Shown here in pieces: positions 1 through 9,334 of a DNA stretch of 62,862 bases. Origin of the DNA: Candidatus Polarisedimenticolaceae bacterium (GTDB taxonomy: Bacteria; Acidobacteriota; Polarisedimenticolia; Polarisedimenticolales; DASRJG01); contig DASVAW010000044.1 in assembly GCA_036376135.1 (NCBI GenBank), forward strand, positions 1 to 62,862. Direction: 5' to 3'. The position numbers were made by a program, and so were the translations under genes. The first letter of the stretch is position 1. Each line of letters opens with the position of its first letter. The notes beneath the pieces were generated by a model that saw only the letters and a list, made by a program, of their open reading frames with translations, had not been told where the DNA came from and did not search any database.

Positions 1-725
1 GACAGGCGCCGCACGAACCTCCGCGTGGCCCGCGTGGGCACGCCGGCCATCGACACGAGGATGCAGCTCGACTTCTGCCAGAACTTGTGGCTCTGCAGGC
101 GCTGGAACATGCCGCCCGTCTCGATGCACAGGATGAACTTCGCGCTGGTCTCGAAGGTGAGGTGCTCCACGAGCGACGGGATCGAATAGGCCCCCGACCC
201 GAACCGCGTGCAGTCGATCGTCTCGACGCGGCCGGTCTCGAGGTCCTGGTCGTAGACGATGAGCTCCCCCGCCACCGCGCCGCCGTGCTCGTCGGGGATG
301 TAGCGCAGCTGCTCGCGGCTCACCCCGTGGGTGGAGAACATCGCCTCGATGTCGTCCATGACCATGTCCGACTCGCCCTGCTCGTCGAACTTCGCCTCGC
401 CCCAGTTCTTCGACTGGTAATACGCATCTCGCTTGGTGGCGAAGTCGTTGGTCTCCACGAGCTCCTTCGACAGCGCCATCATTTTCAGCGTCTGCGCGAA
501 GGTCTTCGCCGTGTTGACCGTGAGGGTGCGGATCGACTTCCCCTTGCCGATCTCGAACCAGCCCTTCCTGGGGTCGTAGCGGACGTTCGAGAGGGACCGC
601 ACCGGGAACGCGACCTCGGGCTTCCCGTGTTTTTCGACGCGCTTCTCGATGCCGTCGGCGACCGATCGGATCGCCTCGACGGTGACCTTGTCCAGCCGGG
701 CCTTCTCGGCTTTCGGCGACTTCAT
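1..725 (-). CDS. top6A: DNA topoisomerase VI subunit A (Spo11-like), truncated by window edge
   Basis: First 241 codons of a type IIB topoisomerase A subunit; the 3' end lies beyond base 1. The subunit makes the transient double-strand break through a tyrosine. Visible: winged-helix segment with KRDAYYQSKNW at residues 98-108, where Y103 aligns with the catalytic Tyr of the Spo11/Top6A family, then GESDMVMDDIEAMF (117-130), and the start of the Toprim domain with IETGGMFQRL (201-210), E202 being the Mg-binding Glu. The end of the visible part, SMAGVPTRATRRFVRRL, is also typical of Top6A. The ATG at 725 follows GGAGGAACTGCAGCG. The Toprim DxD motif and any top6B gene would lie outside. Topo VI is mostly archaeal/plant and patchy in bacteria. 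No B subunit lies on the right-hand side. Confidence 0.93.
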   Translation of the reverse strand, partial: MKSPKAEKARLDKVTVEAIRSVADGIEKRVEKHGKPEVAFPVRSLSNVRYDPRKGWFEIGKGKSIRTLTVNTAKTFAQTLKMMALSKELVETNDFATKRDAYYQSKNWGEAKFDEQGESDMVMDDIEAMFSTHGVSREQLRYIPDEHGGAVAGELIVYDQDLETGRVETIDCTRFGSGAYSIPSLVEHLTFETSAKFILCIETGGMFQRLQSHKFWQKSSCILVSMAGVPTRATRRFVRRL

Positions 726-766
726 CGCTGCAGTTCCTCCGGACGAACGCGGGGCGGGAAGATACC

Positions 767-2953
767 ATGCGCGGCTCGATGATCGCGGCCGCCCTCCTCC
801 TCGCCACGACCCTCGCCGCCTCCCGCCCGGAGGTCGTCATCCCGCGCGTTCCCCGCGAGCCGGGGCTCGAGGAATTCGCCGCGATGGAGCCTCCCGCGGA
901 CCTCCGCGACCACCTGCTGCGCATCGACGGGTTCGTGCAGCGTTACCCCGACGACGGCGCCCCGTCGACCAAACGCACCGACGTCTGGCTGGGGTACGAC
1001 GACGCGAACCTCTACGCCGTCTTCGTGGCGTTCGACCCGGAGCCCGAGAAGATCCGCGCCCGCTGGTCGCGTCGGGAGCAGATCTTCGGCGACGACATCG
1101 TCCAGATCATGGTCGACACCTTCCGGGACGAGCGGCGGGCGTATTCGTTCATCTGCAATCCGCTCGGCGTCCAGTTCGACGCCATCTGGACCGAGCAGGC
1201 CGAGTTCGACGACTCCTTCGACACCGTCTGGCGATCGGAGGGACGCCTCACCGACGCCGGCTACGTCGTGAAGATGGCGATCCCGTTCCGGAGCCTGCGG
1301 TTCCCCGCGACGCAGGAGCAGACCTGGGGTCTGCTCCTCAACCGGGACATCCCGCGGGACAACGAGGAGACCTTCTTCCCCCGCTACACCCCGAAGATCC
1401 AGGGTCGCCTCAACCAGACGGCGACCCTGAAGGGGCTCGCGGGGATCTCGCCGGGGCGCAACTTCCAGTTCATCCCCTACGCCACCGCGCGGCGTTACCG
1501 CGTCCTCGACGAGGACCAGGCGGCCTTCGTCGAGGACCGCGGCGACCTGGATGGAGGGGTCGACGCGAAGTTCGTCGTCCGGGACGCCCTCGTCTTCGAC
1601 GTGACCGCGAACCCCGACTTCAGCCAGGTCGAGTCCGACGCCCCGCAGATCACCGCGAACCGTCGCTTCGAGGTCTTCTACCCCGAGAAGCGTCCCTTCT
1701 TCCTCGAGAACGCCGACGCCTTCGACACCCCGCTCGACCTGGTCTTCACGCGGCGCATCGCCGATCCCTCGTGGGGCGGGCGGGCCACCGGCAAACGCGA
1801 CCGGTTCGGGTACGGCGCCCTCGTCACCGACGACGACGCCCCCGACGCGAGGACCCGGGCCGTGATCGCCCGCGCGAGGCGCGACCTGGGCCGTCAGTCG
1901 AGCGTGGGACTGCTGGTGACGGACCGGGTCGAGGGGGACGCCCGCAATACCGTGGTCGCCGTCGATTCGCGCATCAAGTGGAACGACGCGTGGGTCGCGG
2001 ACCTCCAGGCCGTGCGCTCCGACGACGCGGCGAGCGACGAGGCCTTCCTCGTCGACGTGAGGCGCGGGGCGGAGCCGTTCCTCCTGCGCCTGCGCGCGAA
2101 GGACATCGGCCCCGAGTTCGTCACCCGGATGGGGTTCGTCCCGCGCGTGGACGTGCGGGAGGGGCTCGCGAACGGCGAGTGGGTCTTCCGCCCGGGAACC
2201 CGCCTGCTCTCCGTCACGCCGCAGGTCGGGTTCTGGGGCGTGGAGGACCACGAGGGGCTCCGGCTCGACCGGACGACGACGGCGGGGATCGAGCTCGAGT
2301 TCCCGCGTCAGACGCGCCTCGAGGTCTTCGCCGACCGCGGCCGCACGCGGCTTCGCCCCGTCGACTTCCCCGCCCTCGATGCTCCCGCCGACTTCCCCAC
2401 CTCCTGGAACTTCCTCGAGATCGCCTCCGAGCCCTCGCCCCGGGGGAACTTCGAGGTCTCGTGGCAGTTCGGCGACGGGGTCAACTACGTGCCCCCGGAG
2501 GGGGTTCCCCCCTCTTCGGCGCGTTACGACGAGCTCTCCGCGTTCGCGCGGTTCTACCCGAGCCGCAAGCTGCGTTTCGACGTGACGTGGCTCGACTCGA
2601 CCCTCGACGACGCCGCCACCGGGGAGCGGGTCTTCTCGAACCGGATCGTCCGGCTGAAGGGGAACCTGCAGCTCGACGCGCGCCTGTCGCTCCGCCTGAT
2701 CGCGCAGCGCGACACGCTCCGGCCGAACGCCGCGCGCACGTCCCTCGAGCCGCTGCGGAAGACCAACGTCGACCTGCTCGCGAGCTACATCGTCAACCCC
2801 TGGACCGCGCTCTACGTCGGCTGGAACTCCGACTGGGAGAACGTGGCGCTCGAGGACGGCGGCTCGGGCCCGACGGTGGTCCGCACCCCCACGGGCACGC
2901 GCAACGACGGCCGGCAGCTGTTCGTGAAGCTCTCGTACCTGATCCGGCCCTGA
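767..2953 (+). CDS. secreted CBM9-like / DUF5916 protein
   Basis: 728 residues. Signal peptide about residues 1-19 (hydrophobic IAAALLLATTLA). A carbohydrate-binding family 9-like beta domain spans about 40-200 (YDDANLYAVFVAFDP, NPLGVQFDAIW). The DUF5916 region follows, with its hallmark FYPEKRPFFLENADAF near residue 305 and a strand-rich C-terminus that may be an outer-membrane barrel. Family function is not established; members occur in Acidobacteriota and Bacteroidota and are usually membrane-associated. An alternative start is the ATG at 779; a TACCAT -10-like hexamer at 763-768 would fit that second start better. The gene abuts the convergent aminotransferase: its TGA (2951-2953) touches the opposing stop. 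Confidence 0.85.
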   Translation: MRGSMIAAALLLATTLAASRPEVVIPRVPREPGLEEFAAMEPPADLRDHLLRIDGFVQRYPDDGAPSTKRTDVWLGYDDANLYAVFVAFDPEPEKIRARWSRREQIFGDDIVQIMVDTFRDERRAYSFICNPLGVQFDAIWTEQAEFDDSFDTVWRSEGRLTDAGYVVKMAIPFRSLRFPATQEQTWGLLLNRDIPRDNEETFFPRYTPKIQGRLNQTATLKGLAGISPGRNFQFIPYATARRYRVLDEDQAAFVEDRGDLDGGVDAKFVVRDALVFDVTANPDFSQVESDAPQITANRRFEVFYPEKRPFFLENADAFDTPLDLVFTRRIADPSWGGRATGKRDRFGYGALVTDDDAPDARTRAVIARARRDLGRQSSVGLLVTDRVEGDARNTVVAVDSRIKWNDAWVADLQAVRSDDAASDEAFLVDVRRGAEPFLLRLRAKDIGPEFVTRMGFVPRVDVREGLANGEWVFRPGTRLLSVTPQVGFWGVEDHEGLRLDRTTTAGIELEFPRQTRLEVFADRGRTRLRPVDFPALDAPADFPTSWNFLEIASEPSPRGNFEVSWQFGDGVNYVPPEGVPPSSARYDELSAFARFYPSRKLRFDVTWLDSTLDDAATGERVFSNRIVRLKGNLQLDARLSLRLIAQRDTLRPNAARTSLEPLRKTNVDLLASYIVNPWTALYVGWNSDWENVALEDGGSGPTVVRTPTGTRNDGRQLFVKLSYLIRP

Positions 2954-4021
2954 TCAGCCGCACGCGATCCGGTCGATCACCTCGAGCAGGCCCCGGACCT
3001 CCCACTCCTGCGTGTCGCCCATGTGCGCGATGCGGAAGGTCTTCTCCTTCAGATCCCCGTAGCCGTTGGAGATGGCGACCCACTGCCGCCCGAGCTCCCG
3101 GTTGAGCTCCGCGACCGAGATGCCGCGCGTGTTCGCGACGCAGGTCACCGTCGGCGAGTGGAACCCCTCCTCGGAGAACAGCGCGAAGCGTTCACGCGCC
3201 CACTCCTGCACGATCGCGGCGAGCGCGGCGTGTCGCGCGTAGCGCGCCTCGAGCCCCTCCGCGGCGATGGAGTCCAGCTGCGCGTCGAGGGCCTGGATCT
3301 GCGGGGTCGCCGGCGTCGCGGGGGTCTGCCCCTTGTCGTGGTGTTTTTTCATCTCGAGGAAGTCGAAGTAGTAGCCCCGGTTCGGGACCGAACGCGCCTT
3401 CTCGAGCGCCCGCTCCGAGACCGCGGCGATCGCGAGCCCCGGCGGGAGCGCGAACGCCTTCTGCGTCCCCGAGAGGCAGACGTCGATCCCCCACGCGTCG
3501 AACGGAATCGGCGTCGCCGACATCGACGAGACCGCGTCGACGAGGAGCGTCACCCCCGGATGGCGACGCACCACCCCGGCGATCGCGCCGAGGTCGTTCA
3601 TCACCCCGGTCGAGGTCTCGTTGTGGACGACGGTGACCGCGTCGTAACGTCCGCCGGCGAGCGCCGCGTCCACGGCCTCGGGGCGGATCGCCTTCCCCCA
3701 CGGCACGCGCAGGGCGTCCGCGGCCTTCCCGTTGCGTCCGGCGACCTCGAACCAACGGTCGGAGAAGGCGCCTTGCATGCAGCACAACACCCGGTCGCGC
3801 ACCGCGTTGCGGATCGCCGCCTCCCAGACCCCGGTGGAGGAGCAGGTGAACAGGAAGACCGGGGCGGTCGTGCCGAGCATCCCCTGCAGGCGGGCGACCA
3901 CGCGGCGGTGCAGCTCCGCGTATTCGGGGGAGCGGTGGCCGATCTGGGGTCGGGCGAGGGCGGCGAGGTTCTCGGCCGCGACCTCGACGGGTCCGGGTAC
4001 GAACAGGCGCTTGTGCGGCAT
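2954..4021 (-). CDS. class V aminotransferase (alanine/serine-glyoxylate type)
   Basis: 355-residue PLP enzyme of fold type I. The Schiff-base lysine is K188 in SGTQKAF; D162 in VDAVSS would hold the pyridine nitrogen; the N-terminus LFVPGPVEVAAENLAAL matches the glyoxylate/phosphoserine aminotransferase group. Family members move the amino group of alanine or serine to glyoxylate, or act in purine-catabolic ureidoglycine transamination; the substrate cannot be fixed from sequence. It stands alone on the minus strand, 22 bp downstream of the thioredoxin gene and probably co-transcribed with it. ATG start at 4021. Full length for the family. Confidence 0.88.
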   Translation of the reverse strand: MPHKRLFVPGPVEVAAENLAALARPQIGHRSPEYAELHRRVVARLQGMLGTTAPVFLFTCSSTGVWEAAIRNAVRDRVLCCMQGAFSDRWFEVAGRNGKAADALRVPWGKAIRPEAVDAALAGGRYDAVTVVHNETSTGVMNDLGAIAGVVRRHPGVTLLVDAVSSMSATPIPFDAWGIDVCLSGTQKAFALPPGLAIAAVSERALEKARSVPNRGYYFDFLEMKKHHDKGQTPATPATPQIQALDAQLDSIAAEGLEARYARHAALAAIVQEWARERFALFSEEGFHSPTVTCVANTRGISVAELNRELGRQWVAISNGYGDLKEKTFRIAHMGDTQEWEVRGLLEVIDRIACG

Positions 4022-4043
4022 CGGCTCCCTCGGGCCGCGCAGT

Positions 4044-4886
4044 TTACGCCTTGCCCCCCGCGGCGGGCTTCCCCGACTTCGATTCGAGCTGATCGAGCCA
4101 CTCGAGGAACCCGCGCGGTCCGCGGAAGCCGCGCATCCGCGCCACGACGTTTCCGTCCCCGTCGAGGGCGATCACCGTCGGGTAGGTCTGCACGTCGTAC
4201 TTCTCGCCGAGGTCGAGCCCCTTGACGCCGTGGCGCTCGACCTCCTCCTCGGCGTCGACCTTGACCGGGATGAAGTCCTTGAACCGCTCGACCACCCGCG
4301 GGTCGCGGAACGTCACGCGGTCCAGCTCCTTGCACGGGCCGCACCACGTCGCGTAGAAGTCGGCGACGACGATCTTCCCCTCGGCCTTCGCCTTCTCGAG
4401 GCCGGGCCTGAAGTCGTGCCACTCGACGTTCGTCGCGCCCGACGCCGGGGACGAGGCGCGCACCGGCGCGGAGGCGACGTTCACGCCGACCATCGTGAGC
4501 ATGGCGCCGGCGGCGCCGACCGCGAGGACACGGCCGGACCAGACGCGCAGCGGTCCTTCGTACGCGAGCGGGAGGAACCGTCCCGTCGGAGGGATCAGCA
4601 GCAGGACGAAGAGGAGGACGCAGGCGAGCAATCCGACGAGTCCCAAGACCCCTCCGCGGAAATGCAGCTCGAGGCACCCCAGCGAGGCGAGGACCGCCCC
4701 CGCGAGGCCGGCCCACCGCGCCCACGACCGACGCAGGCAAAGCCCCCCGGCAAGGCACAGGGAAAGGAGCAGGAGCGCGGCGGCGCTCCACCGGACGTCC
4801 GGCGCCGGGACGGCGAGCAGGCGCCACGAGACCCAAGGGACCACGATCCCGAAGGTGAGCATCCCGAACACGGCGCCGAAGGGCAT
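4044..4886 (-). CDS. membrane protein with C-terminal thioredoxin domain
   Basis: 280 residues. Four to five hydrophobic segments (about 8-27, 35-50, 57-75, 79-99, 118-138) precede a thioredoxin fold at about 152-270 with WCGPC (C182, C185) and cis-Pro in YPTV. The layout resembles a shortened DsbD, with a gamma-like domain on a small membrane anchor, and implies delivery of reducing equivalents or disulfide handling on the outer face of the membrane. It lacks the cysteine pair of the DsbD beta domain: the membrane part has only Cys44, Cys50, Cys71 and Cys89, in no clear redox motif. Divergent from the M23 peptidase, with only 14 bp between start codons. Confidence 0.8.
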   Translation of the reverse strand: MPFGAVFGMLTFGIVVPWVSWRLLAVPAPDVRWSAAALLLLSLCLAGGLCLRRSWARWAGLAGAVLASLGCLELHFRGGVLGLVGLLACVLLFVLLLIPPTGRFLPLAYEGPLRVWSGRVLAVGAAGAMLTMVGVNVASAPVRASSPASGATNVEWHDFRPGLEKAKAEGKIVVADFYATWCGPCKELDRVTFRDPRVVERFKDFIPVKVDAEEEVERHGVKGLDLGEKYDVQTYPTVIALDGDGNVVARMRGFRGPRGFLEWLDQLESKSGKPAAGGKA

Positions 4887-4900
4887 GGTACGGTTTCTCC

Positions 4901-5758
4901 GTGAAGCGACCGACTATTCGTACCGCGCGGATCCTCCTCCCGCAAGCGCTCCTGCTCCTTCACGCCTCGACCGCCGCGGCCTTCGAGGTGAAGGTCCACG
5001 CAAGGGAAGTCGCTCCCGGAGAGCCGATTCGGGTCGTGGTGGCCGGCGTCGACGCCGCGCCGACCGGGTCCTTCCGCGGCGCGCCGGTCGCCTTTTCCCG
5101 GGGCGAGGCGGGCTGGGTCGGCTGGGCGGCGGTTCCCCTGGACGCGAAGGCCGGGCCCGTCGCGCTCGAGGTGCGCTCCGGCGGGGCCACCGAGCGGAAG
5201 GAGCTCCGGATCACGGCGAAGAAGTTCCCCGAGCAACGCCTGAAGGTGGAGGAGAAATACGTCTCCCCCTCGAAGGCGCAGCAGGAGCGGATCGCCCGGG
5301 AGAAAAAGCGCCTGGACGCGATCTACGCCAGACGCACCGACGCCCCAGCCCCGTCCGATCCGTTCGTCCGTCCGGTACCCGGAGAGCCGACGTCCGCCTT
5401 CGGACTGAGACGTCTGTTCAACGGGCAGCCCCGCGCCCCGCACGCCGGCCTCGACCTCAAGGCCGCGACGGGGACCCCCGTGCGCAACGCCGGCGCCGGT
5501 CTCGTCGTCCTCGCCGACGACCTCTATTTCGCCGGCAAGACCGTCATCGTCGATCACGGAGCGGGACTCTTCACGATCTACGCCCACCTCTCCCGGATCG
5601 ACGTGAAGGAAGGGGACGAGGTCGCGGCGGGGAACGTCGTCGGCCTTTCGGGGGCGACCGGACGCGTCACCGGCCCGCACCTCCACTGGGGAGCGCGGGT
5701 GGGCGAGACGATCTTCGATCCGCGCGCCCTCCTGGACGCGCGACTGTTCGGCCGGTGA
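4901..5758 (+). CDS. M23 family (LytM-type) metallopeptidase, secreted
   Basis: 285 residues starting at a GTG. Signal peptide about 1-27 (LLPQALLLLHASTAAA), an N-terminal beta region 28-108, a charged linker rich in K/E/R (108-145), and a C-terminal M23 domain. Zinc ligands are H181 and D185 in HAGLD and H262 in GPHLHWG; H229 (YAHL) is the other active-site His. All active-site residues are present, so a cell-wall endopeptidase or an envelope activator of one is likely. TACGGT at 4889-4894 lies seven bases before the GTG, so the mRNA may be leaderless. Ends 13 bp from the convergent HExxH gene. Confidence 0.9.
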   Translation: MKRPTIRTARILLPQALLLLHASTAAAFEVKVHAREVAPGEPIRVVVAGVDAAPTGSFRGAPVAFSRGEAGWVGWAAVPLDAKAGPVALEVRSGGATERKELRITAKKFPEQRLKVEEKYVSPSKAQQERIAREKKRLDAIYARRTDAPAPSDPFVRPVPGEPTSAFGLRRLFNGQPRAPHAGLDLKAATGTPVRNAGAGLVVLADDLYFAGKTVIVDHGAGLFTIYAHLSRIDVKEGDEVAAGNVVGLSGATGRVTGPHLHWGARVGETIFDPRALLDARLFGR

Positions 5759-5771
5759 GAAGGGTCCCGGG

Positions 5772-6962
5772 TCAGTCCCAGTTCCAGCGCACGGGTCGGG
5801 CCGCGAGCCGCCCGCGAAGGCGTTCGTAGCGGGCGAGTTGCGCGCGGCCCGCGGGGGTGGCCTCGAGCGTGCGCGCCGCACGCGCCGCCGCGCCCCGCAA
5901 CGCCCGATGCTCCCGCTCGATCGCCGACGCGACGCGGCGCCCCGCCGCGGTGAACCACTTCGCCCGCCCCGCCGCCCGGAGGACCGGAAGCGACGACGCC
6001 ACCATCGCCTGCTCCTCGAGAAGGCGGCGCGCCAACCAGAGGCGGCGCGCGGCGGGAAACGCCTCGTCCGAGGCGAGCATCCGCTCGAAGAAGCGCGCGC
6101 CGACGGTGAACGTCGTGCACGCGTGCAGCAGGCCGCGCAACGGCCGCCACTCCCGACGCCAGGGGGAATAGAAACGGGGACCGTCCTCGGCGAGCGCCTT
6201 CGCCGCGAGCAGGGGGTGCACCGCCTCGATCTCGTGGAGGCGCACGTGGGAGGTCTCGTGGACGAGGTCCTCCGCCACGCGCACGAGCGGGGACGAGTCG
6301 ACGTGGATGTAGACGATCCCGGGCTTGCGCGGCGACGAGTAGGAGACCGTCGCCCACTCCGCGACCGGCACCACGCACCACACCCGGCCCGCGAGCAGGT
6401 TCCGCCCTTCCGGCCACGCCCTCGCGAGCAGCTCGAGCGCCGAGGCCACCCTCGTCTCGAACGTCGCGACGGGTCGACCGATCCGGACCTCGAGCCCCTT
6501 GGATTCGAGCAGACGACCCACCACGATCGGCGCGTGCTCGACGGGGTCGCCGAGGCGGCGTCCCCGGTCGGCGTCGTCGTCGAGGTGGACCGCGTCGATC
6601 CCCAGGATCCGCCGCAGGGACCGGCTGGCGCGCTTAAGCTCCTCCCGGACCGCCTTGCGGACGCGATCGGGGAAGTTCCTCGGAATCCGCCCCGTCGGCG
6701 CGAGGCGCGCGAGCCATCCCGCGTCCGCGACCTTCTCCACGAGCGCCGACTTGGGCCCGATGGTCGCCCGCTCGAGGTCGAGGGCGTCCTCGACCGACGC
6801 GAGCCACGTGCGGAAGTCCCCGGAGGCGAGGATCTCGGGAGGGACGTCGGAGACCTTTCCCGCGATCCGGCGCAGTCTCGACGCGGCGTCCCTCGCGATC
6901 GCCCTGCGGAGCGGAGCGTCGACGTGGGGGTCGGGCGGAACGAGCCGGTCGAGGTAACGCAA
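5772..6962 (-). CDS. HExxH-motif protein, putative peptide-modifying (aKG-HExxH-like) enzyme
   Basis: 396 residues if started at the TTG at 6962, five bases after the transketolase stop; no ATG or GTG is available in frame nearby. Mostly helical, with VHETSHVRLHEIEAVHP at 234-250 (H235, E236, H239; extra H243/E244). The DLVHETSHxRLH signature and the low similarity elsewhere recall the 'HExxH motif' family tied to RiPP modification, some members of which are 2-oxoglutarate/iron hydroxylases rather than peptidases. No precursor peptide or leader-binding domain is visible nearby, so peptide modification is only a family-based guess; a zinc peptidase is possible. Last gene of the aminotransferase-transketolase operon. 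Confidence 0.6.
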   Translation of the reverse strand: MRYLDRLVPPDPHVDAPLRRAIARDAASRLRRIAGKVSDVPPEILASGDFRTWLASVEDALDLERATIGPKSALVEKVADAGWLARLAPTGRIPRNFPDRVRKAVREELKRASRSLRRILGIDAVHLDDDADRGRRLGDPVEHAPIVVGRLLESKGLEVRIGRPVATFETRVASALELLARAWPEGRNLLAGRVWCVVPVAEWATVSYSSPRKPGIVYIHVDSSPLVRVAEDLVHETSHVRLHEIEAVHPLLAAKALAEDGPRFYSPWRREWRPLRGLLHACTTFTVGARFFERMLASDEAFPAARRLWLARRLLEEQAMVASSLPVLRAAGRAKWFTAAGRRVASAIEREHRALRGAAARAARTLEATPAGRAQLARYERLRGRLAARPVRWNWD

Positions 6963-6967
6963 GGAGA

Positions 6968-9331
6968 TCAGGCGAGCGCCCCCGCCGCCTCCTTCAGCCG
7001 CGCGATGCGGCGGTCGCGCTCGCGGACGAATCTCTCGATCCCCTCGAGGATGTGTTGGGTCCCCAGTCGAGCCTCGTCGATGACCTCGTCGACGGTCCCG
7101 CCGGTCCTCCAGCGCTCGTCCCAGTCGGCCGCGAGCGAATACTCCTTGGCCCACGGGTGCGCGATCCACTCCTTCATCCAGCGGATCGAGCGGTTGGTGA
7201 TCGCCATGGAGTCCCAGCGGTCGGCCGAGGAGACGATCGACGCCTGCACGTCCGCGTCCTGGAGCCGGAACAGCTGCGGGCTGATCACGGCGACGATCTT
7301 GACGTTGAGCCCGGCCCGGTCGAGCTCGGGGAGGACCTTGACGAGGTTGGCCGTGGGCATCGTCCCCTGGACGAAGACGCAGCCGCCCTTCGGCCTTCCG
7401 GGAGCATAGTCGCGCAGGACGTAACACCCGCGGGCCGCCTCGAAGTGGGACGCCATCCCCAGCGCCGCGCGATCTGGGATCTCGACGGCGGGACGGGTGA
7501 GGTGAAGCGCGACGATCGGAGCCTGAGCCCGCAGCGCCGCCGCGAGGACGACGGGAACCTCGTTGTACTCCCAGGGGTGCAGGTCGATGACGTATCCCTC
7601 GGGGAACAGCTGCGTGACCGCGGTCTCGAAGATCCCGAAGTGCGTCCGCGAGTCCTCGGCGGTCTCGGGCCCGGAGTGTCCCGCGACCCAGAGGACCTTG
7701 CCGAGCTTGAGCTGGCAGTCCTGCGCGAGCTGGCTGAACAGCCGCATCGCGCCGTACTTGAGGTACGAGAACGACCCGTAGGTCGAGCACGCCCCCCAGA
7801 ACCCGTTGAACGTCCGCATCGGGTCGTCGGCGAGGTTGACCGAGGCCATGCCCACCATCAGCCCCGCGTTGGTGAACTCGGTGATCTCTTGGGGAAGGAG
7901 CGTGCCGCGCGGGTTCGTCGTCCGGTGGTACCAGCCCCAGCCGGTCTCGCCGCCGAAGTCCTTGGCGAAACCGGCGATGTTGGTCGACTCCGCGAGGTCG
8001 GCGGAGCACGCGACGAACAGCGGACGCCCGTACTTCCGCTTCGCGGTCGTGTTGATCCACGCGCCCCACGTCGCGAGCGCCGCGCGGTTGGGTTGCTTGT
8101 CCCCGGGTTTTCTCCACATCGACTCGGGATAGGCCTTCGCGTCGAGAAGCTCCGGGTCGCCGAAGACCGCGGCGCCCTTGCCGCCGAGGTTGAATCCGGG
8201 AACCGACTCGGGCACCTCCTCGGCGATCTCGACGAGGCGCGTGGCGATCGCGTCGGCGAGCGCGGGATCGCGCGCCAGAACCGACATCGCCGCCTCGAAG
8301 TTGGCGCGCGCCTGCTGCAGGCGCTCCGCGTCGCCCGCCGGCGCCGCGGCGTCGACGCCGACGTACTGGACGCCGTATTTCTCCATGAACGCCTTGCGGA
8401 CCGCCCAGAACTCGGGGGCGTTCATCGGCCACGGCGTGCCGTGCGACTTCTCGTCGTATTTGCCGTACCCGCGCCCCTTGCGCGTCTTGAACCACGCCAT
8501 GGTCGGGAGCTTGCCGAGGTTCTCGCCGCGCGCGGCCTCGAGCGCCACGCGCGTGACCTCCGCCCAGTCCATCCCCTGCTCCGTGCCGACGACCCGCCAG
8601 CCGTACGGCTCGAACCAGTCGCGGGGCGTCCCGTGCACGACCGACGAACAGGCGTTCACGTCGATGCCGTAGTCGTTCCAGTCGATCAGGAAGACGAGGT
8701 TGGAGAGACCCAGTCCCCAGGCGGAGTTCTTGGTCTCGTGGGAGGCCCCGGGGGTGAGGCCGCCCTCCCCTTCGACGACGAAGACCTTGACCTCCTCGCA
8801 GCCGGCCATCTTGAGCGCGAGGGCCTGCCCCGCGGCGGGCGGCATCCCGTGCCCCGACGGACCGGTGTTCCACTTGAGGAACAGCGTCTTCCCCTCCATC
8901 TCGGCGTGGCCCGCGAGCCCGTGGCGGCGGCGAAGGACCAGGAGGTCCTCCCACGTCACGGCCCACTTCCCGCCGTCGGGGAAGGCGAAACGCTGCTCCC
9001 CTCCCGCCGCGTGGCGGACGCGCATCGACTCGTTGAGCACGGCGAGGATCGAGTAGATGAGGGGCACCGTGTGCCCCGCCGAGAGCACGAACCGGTCGGA
9101 GAACGGGCGCCACGGCCGCAGCAGGTCCCATCGCATCGCGCCGGACAGGAGGGTCGCGAGCGTGAGGTGAGCCTTCGACCGGGATCCGCCGGGGTGGCCG
9201 CTCTGCCGGTAGTTCAGGCTGAGGTCGATCACCTCGTCGACGAGGTCCTTCACGACCTCCCAGTGGGGGAACTGCTTCTCGGCGGAGGCCAGGAGGGCGG
9301 CGACGTCCGCGACGTTGGTCTTCGTGCTCAA
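6968..9331 (-). CDS. tkt: transketolase
   Basis: 787 residues, longer than the usual 660. Thiamine-diphosphate enzyme that moves two-carbon ketol units in the pentose-phosphate pathway. Visible: GHPGGS (46-51) near the N-terminus, a GEGGL-type diphosphate motif (VVEGEGGLTPGASHE) followed by LVFLIDWND, then the pyrimidine-binding domain (EITEFTNAGLMVGMASV) and the C-terminal domain. The Gly-rich motif reads GEG instead of the usual GDG. The length and this motif suggest a divergent subfamily. Only 3 bp separate it from the upstream aminotransferase and 5 bp from the downstream HExxH gene, so the three are co-transcribed. Confidence 0.9.
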   Translation of the reverse strand: MSTKTNVADVAALLASAEKQFPHWEVVKDLVDEVIDLSLNYRQSGHPGGSRSKAHLTLATLLSGAMRWDLLRPWRPFSDRFVLSAGHTVPLIYSILAVLNESMRVRHAAGGEQRFAFPDGGKWAVTWEDLLVLRRRHGLAGHAEMEGKTLFLKWNTGPSGHGMPPAAGQALALKMAGCEEVKVFVVEGEGGLTPGASHETKNSAWGLGLSNLVFLIDWNDYGIDVNACSSVVHGTPRDWFEPYGWRVVGTEQGMDWAEVTRVALEAARGENLGKLPTMAWFKTRKGRGYGKYDEKSHGTPWPMNAPEFWAVRKAFMEKYGVQYVGVDAAAPAGDAERLQQARANFEAAMSVLARDPALADAIATRLVEIAEEVPESVPGFNLGGKGAAVFGDPELLDAKAYPESMWRKPGDKQPNRAALATWGAWINTTAKRKYGRPLFVACSADLAESTNIAGFAKDFGGETGWGWYHRTTNPRGTLLPQEITEFTNAGLMVGMASVNLADDPMRTFNGFWGACSTYGSFSYLKYGAMRLFSQLAQDCQLKLGKVLWVAGHSGPETAEDSRTHFGIFETAVTQLFPEGYVIDLHPWEYNEVPVVLAAALRAQAPIVALHLTRPAVEIPDRAALGMASHFEAARGCYVLRDYAPGRPKGGCVFVQGTMPTANLVKVLPELDRAGLNVKIVAVISPQLFRLQDADVQASIVSSADRWDSMAITNRSIRWMKEWIAHPWAKEYSLAADWDERWRTGGTVDEVIDEARLGTQHILEGIERFVRERDRRIARLKEAAGALA

Positions 9332-9334
9332 CGG

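Noticed and set aside
722-2251. 509-codon minus frame opposite the DUF5916 gene
   Set aside because: Composition is typical of an antisense frame and no domain is recognisable; the plus-strand frame has clear motifs.
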